This document shows positions 44,174-52,504 of a stretch of 64,000 nt of DNA, one piece after another (the stretch's first letter is position 1; each line of letters opens with the position of its first letter). The notes beneath the pieces were generated by a model. It had not been told where the DNA came from and did no database searches. It was given only the letters and a program-made list of their open reading frames with translations. Location of the stretch: positions 1 through 64,000 of the forward strand of contig CAZSXS010000004.1 in the NCBI GenBank assembly GCA_964611385.1, written 5' to 3'. Position numbers and translations under genes: made by a program. This DNA comes from CAZSXS01 sp964611385. Its GTDB lineage: Bacteria > Bacillota > Clostridia > Lachnospirales > CAYPQA01.

Positions 44174-46228
44174 GGTTTTTTCACCTTTTTTCGTATAGAC
44201 ATGATCAAAGTAAGCCGCTGCCCCACAGTTATAATTAAAATTATTGGTATCCATGATTAAATTGGCCTTGTCATCCAAGGTCAATCTAATCACGACCGTT
44301 TCGTTTATATCATAGATTTTTTCGTCCGCCTGATAATTCAAGCCGTTTTTATCAAAGAGTGCAAGCCCGCTGAACGCACCCATGTGGACATTCTGTACGG
44401 CCTTCGCATAGGCGGAAGCCTCTATATAAGCCAGATCATCAAAGACAGGTACCACTTTCATATTTGAACTTTTAGAATCAGTGGCATTATTCCCATCGTA
44501 AAACCCTTCAAATTTAAGGATATCTTTGCCAGGCTTTTCAATCTCAGGCAGCTCTGTATCTTCCTTCCCAAGCACCAAGGGTAAAACCTTTGTCCCATCC
44601 GTCCAAACACCTTTAATCATATCGTCTTGGATTAAGCCATACAGTCTGCCTGTGCCGCCTTCTTCACGAAGCTCAAAACTGCCTCGGTGAAAATAACCAT
44701 CCAGCTTAATCTCCTTACCATACTTGTCGTAATAATAACTGCCCTCAATGAAACCCTTTTTGACATCCAGATTCATATGAATCTTCAGTGAATCATTGAT
44801 ATGACCCACCAATGATCGCGTACCAAGCCATTCTATGGAGGTGCCACGCTCATAGCCTAGAAAGCGGGGGTCACTCCCATCGGGCTTGATGAAGTAATAC
44901 CGCATATCTTTGTCTCCGTTAAATAGGTTAATCACGATCCCATCTTTAACAAATTCAAAGCCAAGATTAAAATAGGGAAGAAAATCCATTGATGTCTTAT
45001 TCTTATCAAAAAACGTATATTCAAAGATTGTTTCTGCATTACGCCCATCAAGCTTCAGACTGACCAAGCGTGATGCAGTGTGCTCCAAATCCTCTCTAAC
45101 AATTCCTCTTCTCTCGGTCTTGACCGTTTCATAGATTCTTTCCTCATAATAAAGCCGATCTTTAAAAATTTGGGGACTGTCAAAATTATCCTTGTAGTCG
45201 CCATCCTCTACTTGGGGCGTTTGCACAACAACAACAGAGCTATTGTTTTGCCTATTGTAGGCTGCGAGGTACTTTTTCGTTTTATTCTTTGATCGGAAGG
45301 AATATAGGATGTAATTTTCATCCGTGTACGCGATGGAGGTTACGCCAAAAGGATCAATACTCTTTGGTATTTCTTCCGGCTTTACCTCTATATTTGGCGC
45401 AATAAAGATCTTCTCAGGCAGGATAACCCCTAATCTATCCTTGGCTAACTCCCAACGCTGTGACGCTTTCTTTAGTGTTGGGGGCGAATCAAGCTCAACC
45501 GTAAAGGAGAGATCATAGTCTGCCTTCTCTAGTGTATCGAACACCTCATCATCGCTCCAAATCGTTTCTAGATAATCAAAATTATCATTGTTATATCCTC
45601 TAAATCCCATGCCCGATTCATAATTGTTTTTTATATAGCCCGTCACGATGGGGCCATAGCTATAGCTAGTCTCTTCATTTACTAAATACCAGTCATTGTC
45701 CATATATTTGAAAGTTGCCGCTTCACTCCAACGCCACGCACTGCCGCCATATGCGCTTATTGTGAATGCATTTCCTTCAGCCGTAATTGCTGCATAAGGA
45801 TCGCCAAAAATACCGCCTTCATGCTGGTTTCGGACTAGATTGATATCCTGAAAATTAAGTTTGTAGCTCCCCTTACCGCTATTGGAAGCTGCAAATAAAA
45901 TCCGTGGGTAAGCTAAATAATACTTGTCCTCTCCACTAAATTCACACTGTAGTATCCCAACGATGTCCATGGCCCCATCGTTATTAAAATCAAGCTTCAC
46001 ATGATCAATGAGAGCCCATTCATCAACGGCAAAGCCTTCCAATGAGGATGCTTCTGTCGGCAAGTTAGGGATGATCATGCCCCCTTCAAGATTGCTTGAA
46101 GAAGCCGATTCTTGCTTATTCGTTGCTTCTTGTGAATAAACAGTATGCGTTTGTTCAACAAATGCAAGCAGTAGAGCCAGACTGATCGTTCCGATCAATC
46201 GCTTCGTCTTTAAAACTGTTCTTTTCAA
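44162..46228 (-). CDS. Large secreted protein of unknown function
   Basis: I set the start at TTG 46228, which has AAGGAG 8 nt upstream; the GTG nine bases earlier lies directly against that site. The 688-residue product has a signal peptide (KRTVLKTKRLIGTISLALLL...VYS) and a Ser/Glu-rich linker. An FG-GAP-like calcium-loop stretch follows (LDFNNDGAMDIVGI), then ~500 residues of beta-rich sequence with propeller-like YDKYGKEI and FHRGSFEL repeats. No catalytic motif is recognised. The last 12 bp overlap the convergent ABC remnant. The next secreted-type gene (46361-46777) lies upstream on the same strand. Confidence 0.78.
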   Translation of the reverse strand: MKRTVLKTKRLIGTISLALLLAFVEQTHTVYSQEATNKQESASSSNLEGGMIIPNLPTEASSLEGFAVDEWALIDHVKLDFNNDGAMDIVGILQCEFSGEDKYYLAYPRILFAASNSGKGSYKLNFQDINLVRNQHEGGIFGDPYAAITAEGNAFTISAYGGSAWRWSEAATFKYMDNDWYLVNEETSYSYGPIVTGYIKNNYESGMGFRGYNNDNFDYLETIWSDDEVFDTLEKADYDLSFTVELDSPPTLKKASQRWELAKDRLGVILPEKIFIAPNIEVKPEEIPKSIDPFGVTSIAYTDENYILYSFRSKNKTKKYLAAYNRQNNSSVVVVQTPQVEDGDYKDNFDSPQIFKDRLYYEERIYETVKTERRGIVREDLEHTASRLVSLKLDGRNAETIFEYTFFDKNKTSMDFLPYFNLGFEFVKDGIVINLFNGDKDMRYYFIKPDGSDPRFLGYERGTSIEWLGTRSLVGHINDSLKIHMNLDVKKGFIEGSYYYDKYGKEIKLDGYFHRGSFELREEGGTGRLYGLIQDDMIKGVWTDGTKVLPLVLGKEDTELPEIEKPGKDILKFEGFYDGNNATDSKSSNMKVVPVFDDLAYIEASAYAKAVQNVHMGAFSGLALFDKNGLNYQADEKIYDINETVVIRLTLDDKANLIMDTNNFNYNCGAAAYFDHVYTKKGEKTSLQ

Positions 46229-46360
46229 GCGATTCACTCCTTCTCTAGGATTTGCAAGCTACTATAATATAAGATCCTACTTCGTGCAACGCCTTTTTTT
46301 AATGCATCATTTGACAAACTCGCTGCCTTTGAACCAAAGCAACTGCATGAGCCTAGGAGC

Positions 46361-46777
46361 CTAGGCTACAGGAATAGGAGTGATCAGCTGAACATGATGG
46401 TCCTTCACGAGATAGCGATATTCGATTGTCCTATCCTCCGGAGACTTTTCCCAGGGTCGGCTATAGGTAAAAGTCAAGGTGACCGTTCCGTTGCCGACCG
46501 GTTCAAACTGCCAGACGTGCATCCCCGGCGCCCCAGCTAAAGAAGTCTTTGGCGCTTTGTATTCGTTATAGGTTTCTTTTAGGATTCCTTCCTTGTCCAT
46601 GGTATAACTCCAGACGTAACCCGTGGAGGGATTTTCTTTAAGGATAATCGTAGGCCCTAAAGAATCGGCAAGGTCTAACGGACGCATGGCACCCAGCAGG
46701 AGACTTGCAGTGAGAAGTCTTTTGATCACCTCTGATGGGCAGGAGCTAGTCTTTTGGAATTGATTTGAAGTGTACAT
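46361..46777 (-). CDS. Chagasin-like (family I42) cysteine protease inhibitor
   Basis: A 138-residue protein whose last ~90 residues show the three inhibitory loops of chagasin in order: NPSTGYVW (usual NPTTGY), a Gly-rich loop GAPGMHVW (usual GxGG) and SRPWE (usual RPW). Such proteins block papain-like cysteine proteases. The first ~40 residues contain a hydrophobic stretch (LLTASLLLGAM) after a basic patch and may be an atypical signal peptide. ATG with AAAGGTGG upstream. No cysteine protease gene is in the window. The large secreted protein downstream on the same strand could be co-expressed. Confidence 0.83.
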   Translation of the reverse strand: MYTSNQFQKTSSCPSEVIKRLLTASLLLGAMRPLDLADSLGPTIILKENPSTGYVWSYTMDKEGILKETYNEYKAPKTSLAGAPGMHVWQFEPVGNGTVTLTFTYSRPWEKSPEDRTIEYRYLVKDHHVQLITPIPVA

Positions 46778-46793
46778 GAGGATTCCACCTTTC

Positions 46794-47065
46794 TATACTG
46801 CAAACGGGCATTATTATCACAGCACCGTTAAGCTTAAAGCCACCACGCAAAATATACTGTAAACATCGTACACAAAATACGCTGAACAGCTATGCACAAA
46901 GCGGTCTGATGAAAATACACAAAGCGATCCGATGAAAGCCTCGAAAGGGATACCGCCCGAACGGCTTACGACCAGTTCAAGTGTAGGGCGGTATCCCTTT
47001 CGAGGCTTGGGCGTGAATACCGCGTTTTCTTGGAACGTACTAAGTATCAATACCCGTTACACTAT
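46794..47065 (+). repeat. Family C dispersed repeat, copy C3 (long form)
   Basis: The left end TATACTGCAAACGGGCAT (46794-46811) is the inverse of the right end of C1/C2 with one change. The right end is AATACCCGTTACACTAT. The central stem AAGCCTCGAAAGGGATACCGCCC pairs with GGGCGGTATCCCTTTCGAGGCTT around the same CGGCTTACGACCAG loop as C2. A 20-bp block beginning CACAAAGCG is duplicated just left of the stem. Confidence 0.88.
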
Positions 47066-47112
47066 TGTAAGCACTCCCCCACATTCTGCTACTCATATCC
47101 AAAAGTTTTACA

Positions 47113-47146
47113 TAAAAAAAGCGGCTCTGATCATTCCAGAGCCACC
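47113..47146 (-). terminator. Rho-independent terminator
   Basis: On the minus strand GTGGCTCTGG pairs with TCAGAGCCGC (one mismatch), followed by seven T. It ends the aldo/keto reductase-atpZ transcript. Confidence 0.82.
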
Positions 47147-47187
47147 CTATCTTTTCTTCACAGCGTTCAGAGCCTATCCTTCATTTC

Positions 47188-47418
47188 TTACATCCACTTC
47201 TTCATTACCAAATCATATAAATTCCGAAAAGCCGCCAAAATCCCCAATATAGTAAAAATCAGCAAAAACCAAGGTTCCGTGTGCAGCCATCCGTCTAAGC
47301 CCTTTCCGATCATAATACTGATAAAGACAGTAAAAAAAAGAGTAAGCCCCACCTGTGTGAGCATGGCTAAGGCGTTGGTAATTTCACGCCGATGTTTTTT
47401 GTCCATTTTCAGCTTCAT
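47188..47418 (-). CDS. AtpZ/AtpI-family small membrane protein
   Basis: A 76-residue protein with two membrane segments (ALAMLTQVGLTLFFTVFISIM and PWFLLIFTILGILAAF) joined by GKGLDGWLHTE, and the terminal FRNLY motif typical of AtpZ. AtpZ normally sits at the head of the F1Fo ATP synthase operon and helps magnesium/calcium uptake or assembly of the rotor ring. Here no atp genes are near; instead it overlaps the stop of an aldo/keto reductase (ATGA). It may be a displaced copy. AAGGGGA precedes the ATG. Confidence 0.75.
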   Translation of the reverse strand: MKLKMDKKHRREITNALAMLTQVGLTLFFTVFISIMIGKGLDGWLHTEPWFLLIFTILGILAAFRNLYDLVMKKWM

Positions 47419-48293
47419 ATCGTCCCCTTGGGGAACATGGGTTCCTTGGCTTCGTATTCCATCAGTGCTTTTGTTTCTGCCTCATTGATGGGAATGAAGG
47501 CCTCTCCAAAGCCTTGAGCAATCTTAAGAGCAAGCCTGAATAAGCGGATGTCGCCAGGCGGTATCAGTGCAGCTACCGGCTGGGATAAAGTAAACCTCAT
47601 CGCCAATTCGGCATGTGCCTCATCTTCAATGGGACGGTACCAACACTTTGGATATGGGCGCTTTTCTTTGGGTAAATCCCCCTCCCAAGCTGTTTTTGCC
47701 AGAGCCTTCAAGGCCAGAACCACTGCATTTCTTTCCTTAGCCTTTTGGAAAATCTTAAAGCCATATTTACCAAAGTCGTTTCCTTTAAGCATAGAGGCCC
47801 AGTTGATGGGGGTCAGCACGGACTCGAAGGCAAAGCTGTCAAAGAGCTTACAGGCCGCCTCCTCCGTATGAGCGGAGAATCCGATGTGCCTGATTTTTCC
47901 TTCCTTTTTTGCCTTTACTAAAACCTCTAAGGCTCCGCCCGGCGCTAATAGAGCATTCACCTCTTCCTCGGTTGTCACGCCGTGAAGCTGATATAAATCA
48001 AAACAATCAGTTTCCAGAATCTTCAAAGAATTACAAAGCTCCTGCTCGGCCTCCGGTCCATTTCTTTTCCCTGTTTTACAGGCCAAAAAGACCTGGTTTC
48101 TCTTGCCTCGAAGCGCTGGCCCCAGCTTTTCCTCTGCATTTCCGTAAGAGGGAGCCACATCAAAATAGTTTATTCCCTGGTCAAGCGCCTCAGCTACAAA
48201 GTCATTGGCCTGCCTTTGCTCCTCACCGGAAACAACGATTCCTCCAAAGCCAATGATGGATAAATCTTCATTATGATACTTCCTATAAATCAT
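47415..48293 (-). CDS. Aldo/keto reductase
   Basis: A 292-residue (beta/alpha)8 NADPH-dependent oxidoreductase. ATG 48293 is used (AAGGAGGAG 5 nt upstream); the open frame reaches 48326. The catalytic residues are recognisable: Asp and Tyr in NYFDVAPSYGNAE, Lys in FLACKTGKR and His in YQLHGV. It lacks the C-terminal ferredoxin-like extension found in some clostridial relatives. It acts on carbonyl compounds; the substrate is unknown. It overlaps the AtpZ-like gene downstream. Confidence 0.9.
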   Translation of the reverse strand: MIYRKYHNEDLSIIGFGGIVVSGEEQRQANDFVAEALDQGINYFDVAPSYGNAEEKLGPALRGKRNQVFLACKTGKRNGPEAEQELCNSLKILETDCFDLYQLHGVTTEEEVNALLAPGGALEVLVKAKKEGKIRHIGFSAHTEEAACKLFDSFAFESVLTPINWASMLKGNDFGKYGFKIFQKAKERNAVVLALKALAKTAWEGDLPKEKRPYPKCWYRPIEDEAHAELAMRFTLSQPVAALIPPGDIRLFRLALKIAQGFGEAFIPINEAETKALMEYEAKEPMFPKGTI

Positions 48294-48605
48294 ATACTCC
48301 TCCTTTTTTGTGGTTATACTCCACAAATGATTTGCAACCCCGCAAATCTACTCAGAACTGGACAGTGCAAAAATGTGAATCGCCAAATCGAAAGAATCGC
48401 TGAAATGATTACTTGCCTGTATTATATCATGCACCATAAGATAAAACTATACTACAGTATAGGATTTTTTTCTTTAAGTAGCAAGTTTATGCTTACACTA
48501 GCCCAAAGTGATTGGAATTTTTAGAGCAAATAAGGGGCAGACTAGACTCAGGAAAAGTACTTTATTGAACCCAAAAGAGAGAAGTGTTGGAAACGTGAGA
48601 AAACG
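48294..48605. other. Divergent intergenic region with operator-like palindrome
   Basis: About 310 bp between the divergent aldo/keto reductase and diguanylate cyclase genes. It contains the palindrome CTATAC-TACA-GTATAG (48447-48462) and, on the minus strand, a TATAAT near 48424. No good -35 pairs with it. The rest shows no gene or repeat. Confidence 0.5.
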
Positions 48606-49883
48606 ATGAAACATATACTTAAAAAATTGATGATTGTCGCCGGAATCCTTCTGTATATCTTGTTCGGAATCTTATTCGTGAATGAATCCACGAGATGGAT
48701 GGCAGAGGAGTACTATAAAACACTGGGTTCAAAGGCGATGGATATTGCCCTGATCGTATCAAAAAGCTATTATCTTACAGACCAAGAGGTTGCTGAGCTA
48801 AGATCCCTCCCCTTTAAAGAAATTGTCAATCACCCTGCAAATCAAAGACTGAGTAAGCTTTTCGCGGGCGGGAAGTTTAACAATGATTTTAAGTACGCCT
48901 ATATTATGGTTCGACTGAACAAGGATGAGATCAAGTATCGAGTGGATCAAGGCCATGAAGAATATTATAAAGCACCGGCAGGCACAGCTCTTGATGTTCT
49001 TTGGTTGGTAGATGTGATTATCAACTCCGAAGAAAAAAATGCAGCATCCAAGCAGTCTACCTATTACGATGACATCAACCGATACTCCTATATTCGTGAG
49101 TATGATATGCAAGTTTTTGAGGACAAGAAAAGCACTTATGTGATCTCTCGAGATGAGTACGGGAATGCCTTTACGGGATACGTTCCCTTTTATACGGATG
49201 AGAACCATTTTGTAGGAATGCTGGGCGTGGATATTTATTTTGAACGCTTTGAGCAGCACACCAACGAAATCCGTATCGTTCTTCTATCCGTGTTCTTATT
49301 TCCAACCATCATTTTGACAGCGGTCTATACATTTTTTTATGTTCGAAAGCAGCGCTATAACACCAGCGTGGCCTATAACGATTCCTTGACGGGGCTTTAT
49401 AATCGAAGGTTTTTGAGCTATTGTCTGCCAAGGCTACTGCGTGAGCATTTTCGAAAGAGAAATTTCCTATCAGTCATTATGGTAGATGTGGACTATTTTA
49501 AGAAATACAACGACTACTACGGCCACCAAAAAGGGGACATTGTTCTTTATCAAGTCTCCCAGGCTATTCTTTCCGTGCTGAGAAGCAACACAGACTATGT
49601 ATGCAGATACGGCGGGGAAGAAATCATTCTTCTCTTACCAAACACCAACCTACAAGGTGCCAGAGCAGTTGCCAAAAAGGTGAAACAAGCCGTAGAAGTT
49701 TTATCGATCCCTCACATTGTCAGCGAAGTCTCTGCCACTGTCAGCGTTTCCCAAGGCATCTATTCTGCCATTCCAAGAGCCTTGGGTAAGGAAGCAGAGC
49801 ACAAATTCATCGAACATGCAGATCAGGCTTTATACAGAGCAAAGGAAAGAGGTCGGAACAGCTATGTGTCTTATGAAGAATGA
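48606..49883 (+). CDS. Membrane diguanylate cyclase (GGDEF) with extracellular sensor domain
   Basis: A 425-residue protein. A membrane segment (~7-25), an extracytoplasmic ~200-residue domain of Cache-like length and pattern, and a second membrane segment (~225-245) precede a C-terminal GGDEF domain. That domain has DSLTGLYNRR, DVDYFKKYND and the active-site loop RYGGEEI. The loop deviates at its last position (Ile for Phe), but the metal and nucleotide residues are kept, so it is probably active and makes c-di-GMP from GTP. No EAL domain is present. The gene stands alone and is probably regulated by an external small molecule. Confidence 0.9.
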   Translation: MKHILKKLMIVAGILLYILFGILFVNESTRWMAEEYYKTLGSKAMDIALIVSKSYYLTDQEVAELRSLPFKEIVNHPANQRLSKLFAGGKFNNDFKYAYIMVRLNKDEIKYRVDQGHEEYYKAPAGTALDVLWLVDVIINSEEKNAASKQSTYYDDINRYSYIREYDMQVFEDKKSTYVISRDEYGNAFTGYVPFYTDENHFVGMLGVDIYFERFEQHTNEIRIVLLSVFLFPTIILTAVYTFFYVRKQRYNTSVAYNDSLTGLYNRRFLSYCLPRLLREHFRKRNFLSVIMVDVDYFKKYNDYYGHQKGDIVLYQVSQAILSVLRSNTDYVCRYGGEEIILLLPNTNLQGARAVAKKVKQAVEVLSIPHIVSEVSATVSVSQGIYSAIPRALGKEAEHKFIEHADQALYRAKERGRNSYVSYEE

Positions 49884-49901
49884 AAAAACAAAACTTAGAT
49901 A

Positions 49902-50279
49902 TCATACCAAGCTAAGCAGCAAGCGAATCAGCAGGCCTGTGACAAAGAATCCACAAAGCAAGCCACTGATTAGGCGCCTCGCGTTCGTGGACTCCCAAAA
50001 CTGAAGAAGCTGGCCAAAGCCATCAACGGCCAGTAAGACCGTTGACAACAAGGCCAAAGCCCCATAAACAGAAAAGGCAGCCCGTCCATGAAGCGGCAGC
50101 AACAGAACTGCAAGAAACTCGCCAAACAACAAGCCCGTACACCTAGCACACAGGGGAAATTGATAGCTATAAAAATGAAAGCTTCTTTCCTGCTTTTGAT
50201 GACAGCCAGTTAGGGCGCCCAGCTTCATTAAGCGGATCCAGAGCTTTAGTTTTTTATTTGAATTTTTTTCCACAGTCAT
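49902..50279 (-). CDS. DUF2085 membrane protein
   Basis: A 125-residue protein with the DUF2085 signature TGCHQKQERSFHFYSYQFPLCARCTG, which holds three cysteines and two histidines, followed by three membrane segments. The start is uncertain. ATG 50279 (MTVEKNSNKK) overlaps the end of the zinc-ribbon gene by 26 bp and is preferred over the longer open frame to 50342, which would overlap it by 89 bp. The role of the family is unknown; the conserved Cys/His set suggests metal binding near the membrane surface. It ends 19 bp from the convergent cyclase gene. Confidence 0.78.
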   Translation of the reverse strand: MTVEKNSNKKLKLWIRLMKLGALTGCHQKQERSFHFYSYQFPLCARCTGLLFGEFLAVLLLPLHGRAAFSVYGALALLSTVLLAVDGFGQLLQFWESTNARRLISGLLCGFFVTGLLIRLLLSLV

Positions 50280-50475
50280 GGCACACCCATAATAAGCTTG
50301 TGGTTGAAGTGGTTCGTCCTTCTCCCATACCGCATAAGCCACAAAGCCAGCCTATGGGCCCTAAGATCAGATATCCGATAAGGCCTCCACAACAATCAAA
50401 GCCTTTGATTTTCGTTGAACTGCTAACCTCTGATACGGCTTGCACATTTTGACTTCCACATTTTGGACAATGCAT
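50254..50475 (-). CDS. Small zinc-ribbon/LITAF-like membrane protein
   Basis: A 73-residue protein with paired CxxC motifs at both ends (CPKCGS at residues 3-8 and CHDCGKKF at ~64-71), which together would form one zinc ribbon. They flank a hydrophobic, Gly/Cys-rich middle (GGLIGYLILGPIGWLCGLCG), the layout of LITAF-type monotopic membrane proteins. GGAGGA lies 6 nt before the ATG. It overlaps the DUF2085 gene downstream, so the two are probably expressed together. Function unknown. Confidence 0.75.
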   Translation of the reverse strand: MHCPKCGSQNVQAVSEVSSSTKIKGFDCCGGLIGYLILGPIGWLCGLCGMGEGRTTSTTSLLWVCHDCGKKFK

Positions 50476-50655
50476 CTTGATTCCTCCATCTCATAGCGAA
50501 CAAGCACTATGACTTTTCATTTACTTTCGTAACGATTTACGCAAATAAATGCAAATATTCTTCATTTTATTTTGCGAGCGTGATATTTATGATTCTAATG
50601 AATCTGCTCTTGTGTTCTTTCGATTACTACTGTAAGCTACTATATAAGACTGTGT

Positions 50656-50766
50656 CTTTCAAGATTTCTGTGAAACTTATTTGACCTTCCTGTCCGGTTT
50701 TTTTGAAAAGAGGAGGAAGAGGGTGGAGGGGTAAATCAACAAGTTGGTTCTCCCCACGGTTTTAAG
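50656..50766 (-). repeat. Family A dispersed repeat, copy A7
   Basis: TCTTTCAAGATTTCTGTG, CCTGTCCGGTTTTTTTGAAAAG, a G/A-rich stretch, a divergent centre (AATCAACAAGTTGGTT), then CTCCCCACGGTTTTAAG. Like A4 it lacks the long AAAACTTTT hairpin. Its end touches the ribosome site (AAGGAG) of the response regulator at 50783, so the leader of that operon passes through it. Confidence 0.78.
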
Positions 50767-50782
50767 AAGGAGATGTATAACG

Positions 50783-51460
50783 ATGAAAACAATACTAATT
50801 ATAGAAGATGACGAAAATTTAAGTCGTGGTATTGCCTTTGCTTTTGAAAGCGGAGGCTATGCTGTGAAGACGGCGAATACCTTGAAGGGTGGCCGGACGC
50901 TTTTTGAACAAGGGGACATTGATCTTTTGCTTTTGGATATCGGCTTGCCTGATGGGAGTGGGTTGCAGTTTTGTAAAGCCATACGGGAGAAGTCGAATGT
51001 ACCCATCATTATGCTGACCGCCTGCGACCTGGAAACTGATGAGGTGCAGGGATTGCAGTATGGCGCGGATGATTATATCACAAAGCCCTTTTCGCTGTCC
51101 GTGCTCCGTGCCAGAGTCGATAGCTTGTTTCGCCGCTTGAATCGGGAACAGTCCGTGCAACTGAAGCTAGGGAACTGCCGACTGGATTTAGCACTTTGTA
51201 AGTTTTACAGGGACGAAACGGAAATCCCCGTCAGCGCCACGGAGTTTCGCCTCCTGCATTATTTTATGCAAAACGCAGGGCAGATTTTATTAAAGGATCA
51301 AATTTTGGCTGCCCTTTGGGATAAGGATGGGAACTTCGTGGACGAAAATACCCTGTCTGTTAATATCAGTCGGCTTCGGGGAAAGGTAGAAGCTGATCCC
51401 AAAAAGCCGAAAATCATCAAGACCGTTCACGGAATGGGTTATATTTGGGTAAAGGAATGA
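50783..51460 (+). CDS. OmpR/PhoB-family response regulator of an ABC-transporter operon
   Basis: A 225-residue regulator. ATG 50783 has AAGGAG 10 nt upstream; the frame extends to 50744 inside repeat A7 but is not expected to be used. The receiver has EDD (8-10), Asp52 (LLDIGLPDGSG) and Lys in ITKPF; the C-terminal winged helix ends VHGMGYIW. It overlaps nothing, but the kinase starts 1 bp after its stop. The TGTAAG repeats ahead of the ABC genes are its likely binding sites. Confidence 0.93.
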   Translation: MKTILIIEDDENLSRGIAFAFESGGYAVKTANTLKGGRTLFEQGDIDLLLLDIGLPDGSGLQFCKAIREKSNVPIIMLTACDLETDEVQGLQYGADDYITKPFSLSVLRARVDSLFRRLNREQSVQLKLGNCRLDLALCKFYRDETEIPVSATEFRLLHYFMQNAGQILLKDQILAALWDKDGNFVDENTLSVNISRLRGKVEADPKKPKIIKTVHGMGYIWVKE

Positions 51461-51461
51461 A

Positions 51462-52421
51462 ATGATGTTCTATGTGATTGTTTGCTGTATCATCGTTTGC
51501 AGTGTGGCTGCAAGCGCTTGTGTTTTGTTCTTCCTACATAGTCGTCGGTATGTCAAAAGGGCCTTTGACCGCATTGACGATACCCTGGAGCATGTTTTAA
51601 ATAAAGAAGCCTTTCCTCCGACTACAAAGCTGGGAGAAGACCGGATTTCAAAACTGAATCACAAAGCTCATCGGATTTTGGAGCGAACCTTATCGGAAGC
51701 TGGGCAGCTTCAAGACGAAAAGGAAAGCATACAGGGCTTTATCTCAGATATGTCCCACCAGATGAAAACCCCCTTGTCAGGGATTTCAATGTATTCCGAA
51801 CTGCTGAAATCGGAAAAGCTGTCGGATCAGGACAGGCAAGAGTTTCTGGAGCGTATCCATGCCTTGTCGGGGAAACTACAGTGGATGATGAACAGCTTGA
51901 TCAAAATGTCTCGTCTGGAGGTGGGTGCTATTACGCTTTCCCCAGTGAATGCGGAGATCCGGCAGACTATAGGAAACTCCGTAGAGAGTATTATTTCCGC
52001 TGCTGCCAAGAAAAATATCAATATCCGTGTGGAAGATTTTGAAAATATCCTGCTGTATCATGATAAAAAGTGGACAGCAGAGGCCATTGCGAATGTCCTG
52101 GAAAATGCGGTCAAGTATTCCCCTCCCGACAGTGAAATTCAAATCAGGGTCGAGACCCTGAGCTTATACACCAAAATTATGATTACCGACCATGGAATCG
52201 GCATCAAGAAGACAGATTTCAACCTGATTTTCAAACGCTTTTACCGGGCCGAAAATGCCAAGGACAGTGAGGGCTCCGGGCTGGGGCTGTACCTAGTTTC
52301 TTTGATCCTAGAGAAGCAAGGCGGTTATATTATGGTGGATTCAGAACCGGGTGCATGGACTACCTTTTCTTTGTTTTTGCAAAACAATATGCTTGCAAAC
52401 ACGGCACTTACAAAACTGTAA
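51462..52421 (+). CDS. Sensor histidine kinase with a single membrane segment
   Basis: A 319-residue kinase with one hydrophobic segment (~3-26) and no second one, so there is no extracytoplasmic loop at all; it probably reads its signal through the partner ABC transporter. H-box DMSHQMKTPLSG with His99, N-box VLENAVKYS, G-boxes DHGIGI and GSGLGLY. Kinases of this short type working with FtsX-type ABC transporters respond to antimicrobial peptides or cell-envelope stress in Firmicutes. It is coupled to the regulator gene and followed by the transporter genes after 83 bp. Confidence 0.9.
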   Translation: MMFYVIVCCIIVCSVAASACVLFFLHSRRYVKRAFDRIDDTLEHVLNKEAFPPTTKLGEDRISKLNHKAHRILERTLSEAGQLQDEKESIQGFISDMSHQMKTPLSGISMYSELLKSEKLSDQDRQEFLERIHALSGKLQWMMNSLIKMSRLEVGAITLSPVNAEIRQTIGNSVESIISAAAKKNINIRVEDFENILLYHDKKWTAEAIANVLENAVKYSPPDSEIQIRVETLSLYTKIMITDHGIGIKKTDFNLIFKRFYRAENAKDSEGSGLGLYLVSLILEKQGGYIMVDSEPGAWTTFSLFLQNNMLANTALTKL

Positions 52422-52470
52422 GAATTGATCAAGATTTTGTAAGCCTGCTGTAAGAACGCTGCCTTACAAT
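52417..52470 (+). promoter_or_regulatory. Regulator-binding TGTAAG repeats and -10 box of the ABC operon
   Basis: TGTAAG occurs at 52417-52422, 52438-52443 and 52449-52454, spaced 21 and 11 bp (two turns and one turn of DNA). Inverted CTTACA lies at 52408-52413 and 52463-52468. A -10-like TACAAT (52465-52470) has no matching -35; the two last repeats cover that position. This is the layout of a promoter activated by an OmpR-type regulator. Confidence 0.68.
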
Positions 52471-52504
52471 CATCCCATACTCAAAAAGAAAAGGAGCAAT
52501 ATAC

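Noticed and set aside
1..50766. Family A copies as a CRISPR array
   Set aside because: The copies are kilobases apart, differ in centre and orientation and have no regular spacers or cas genes.
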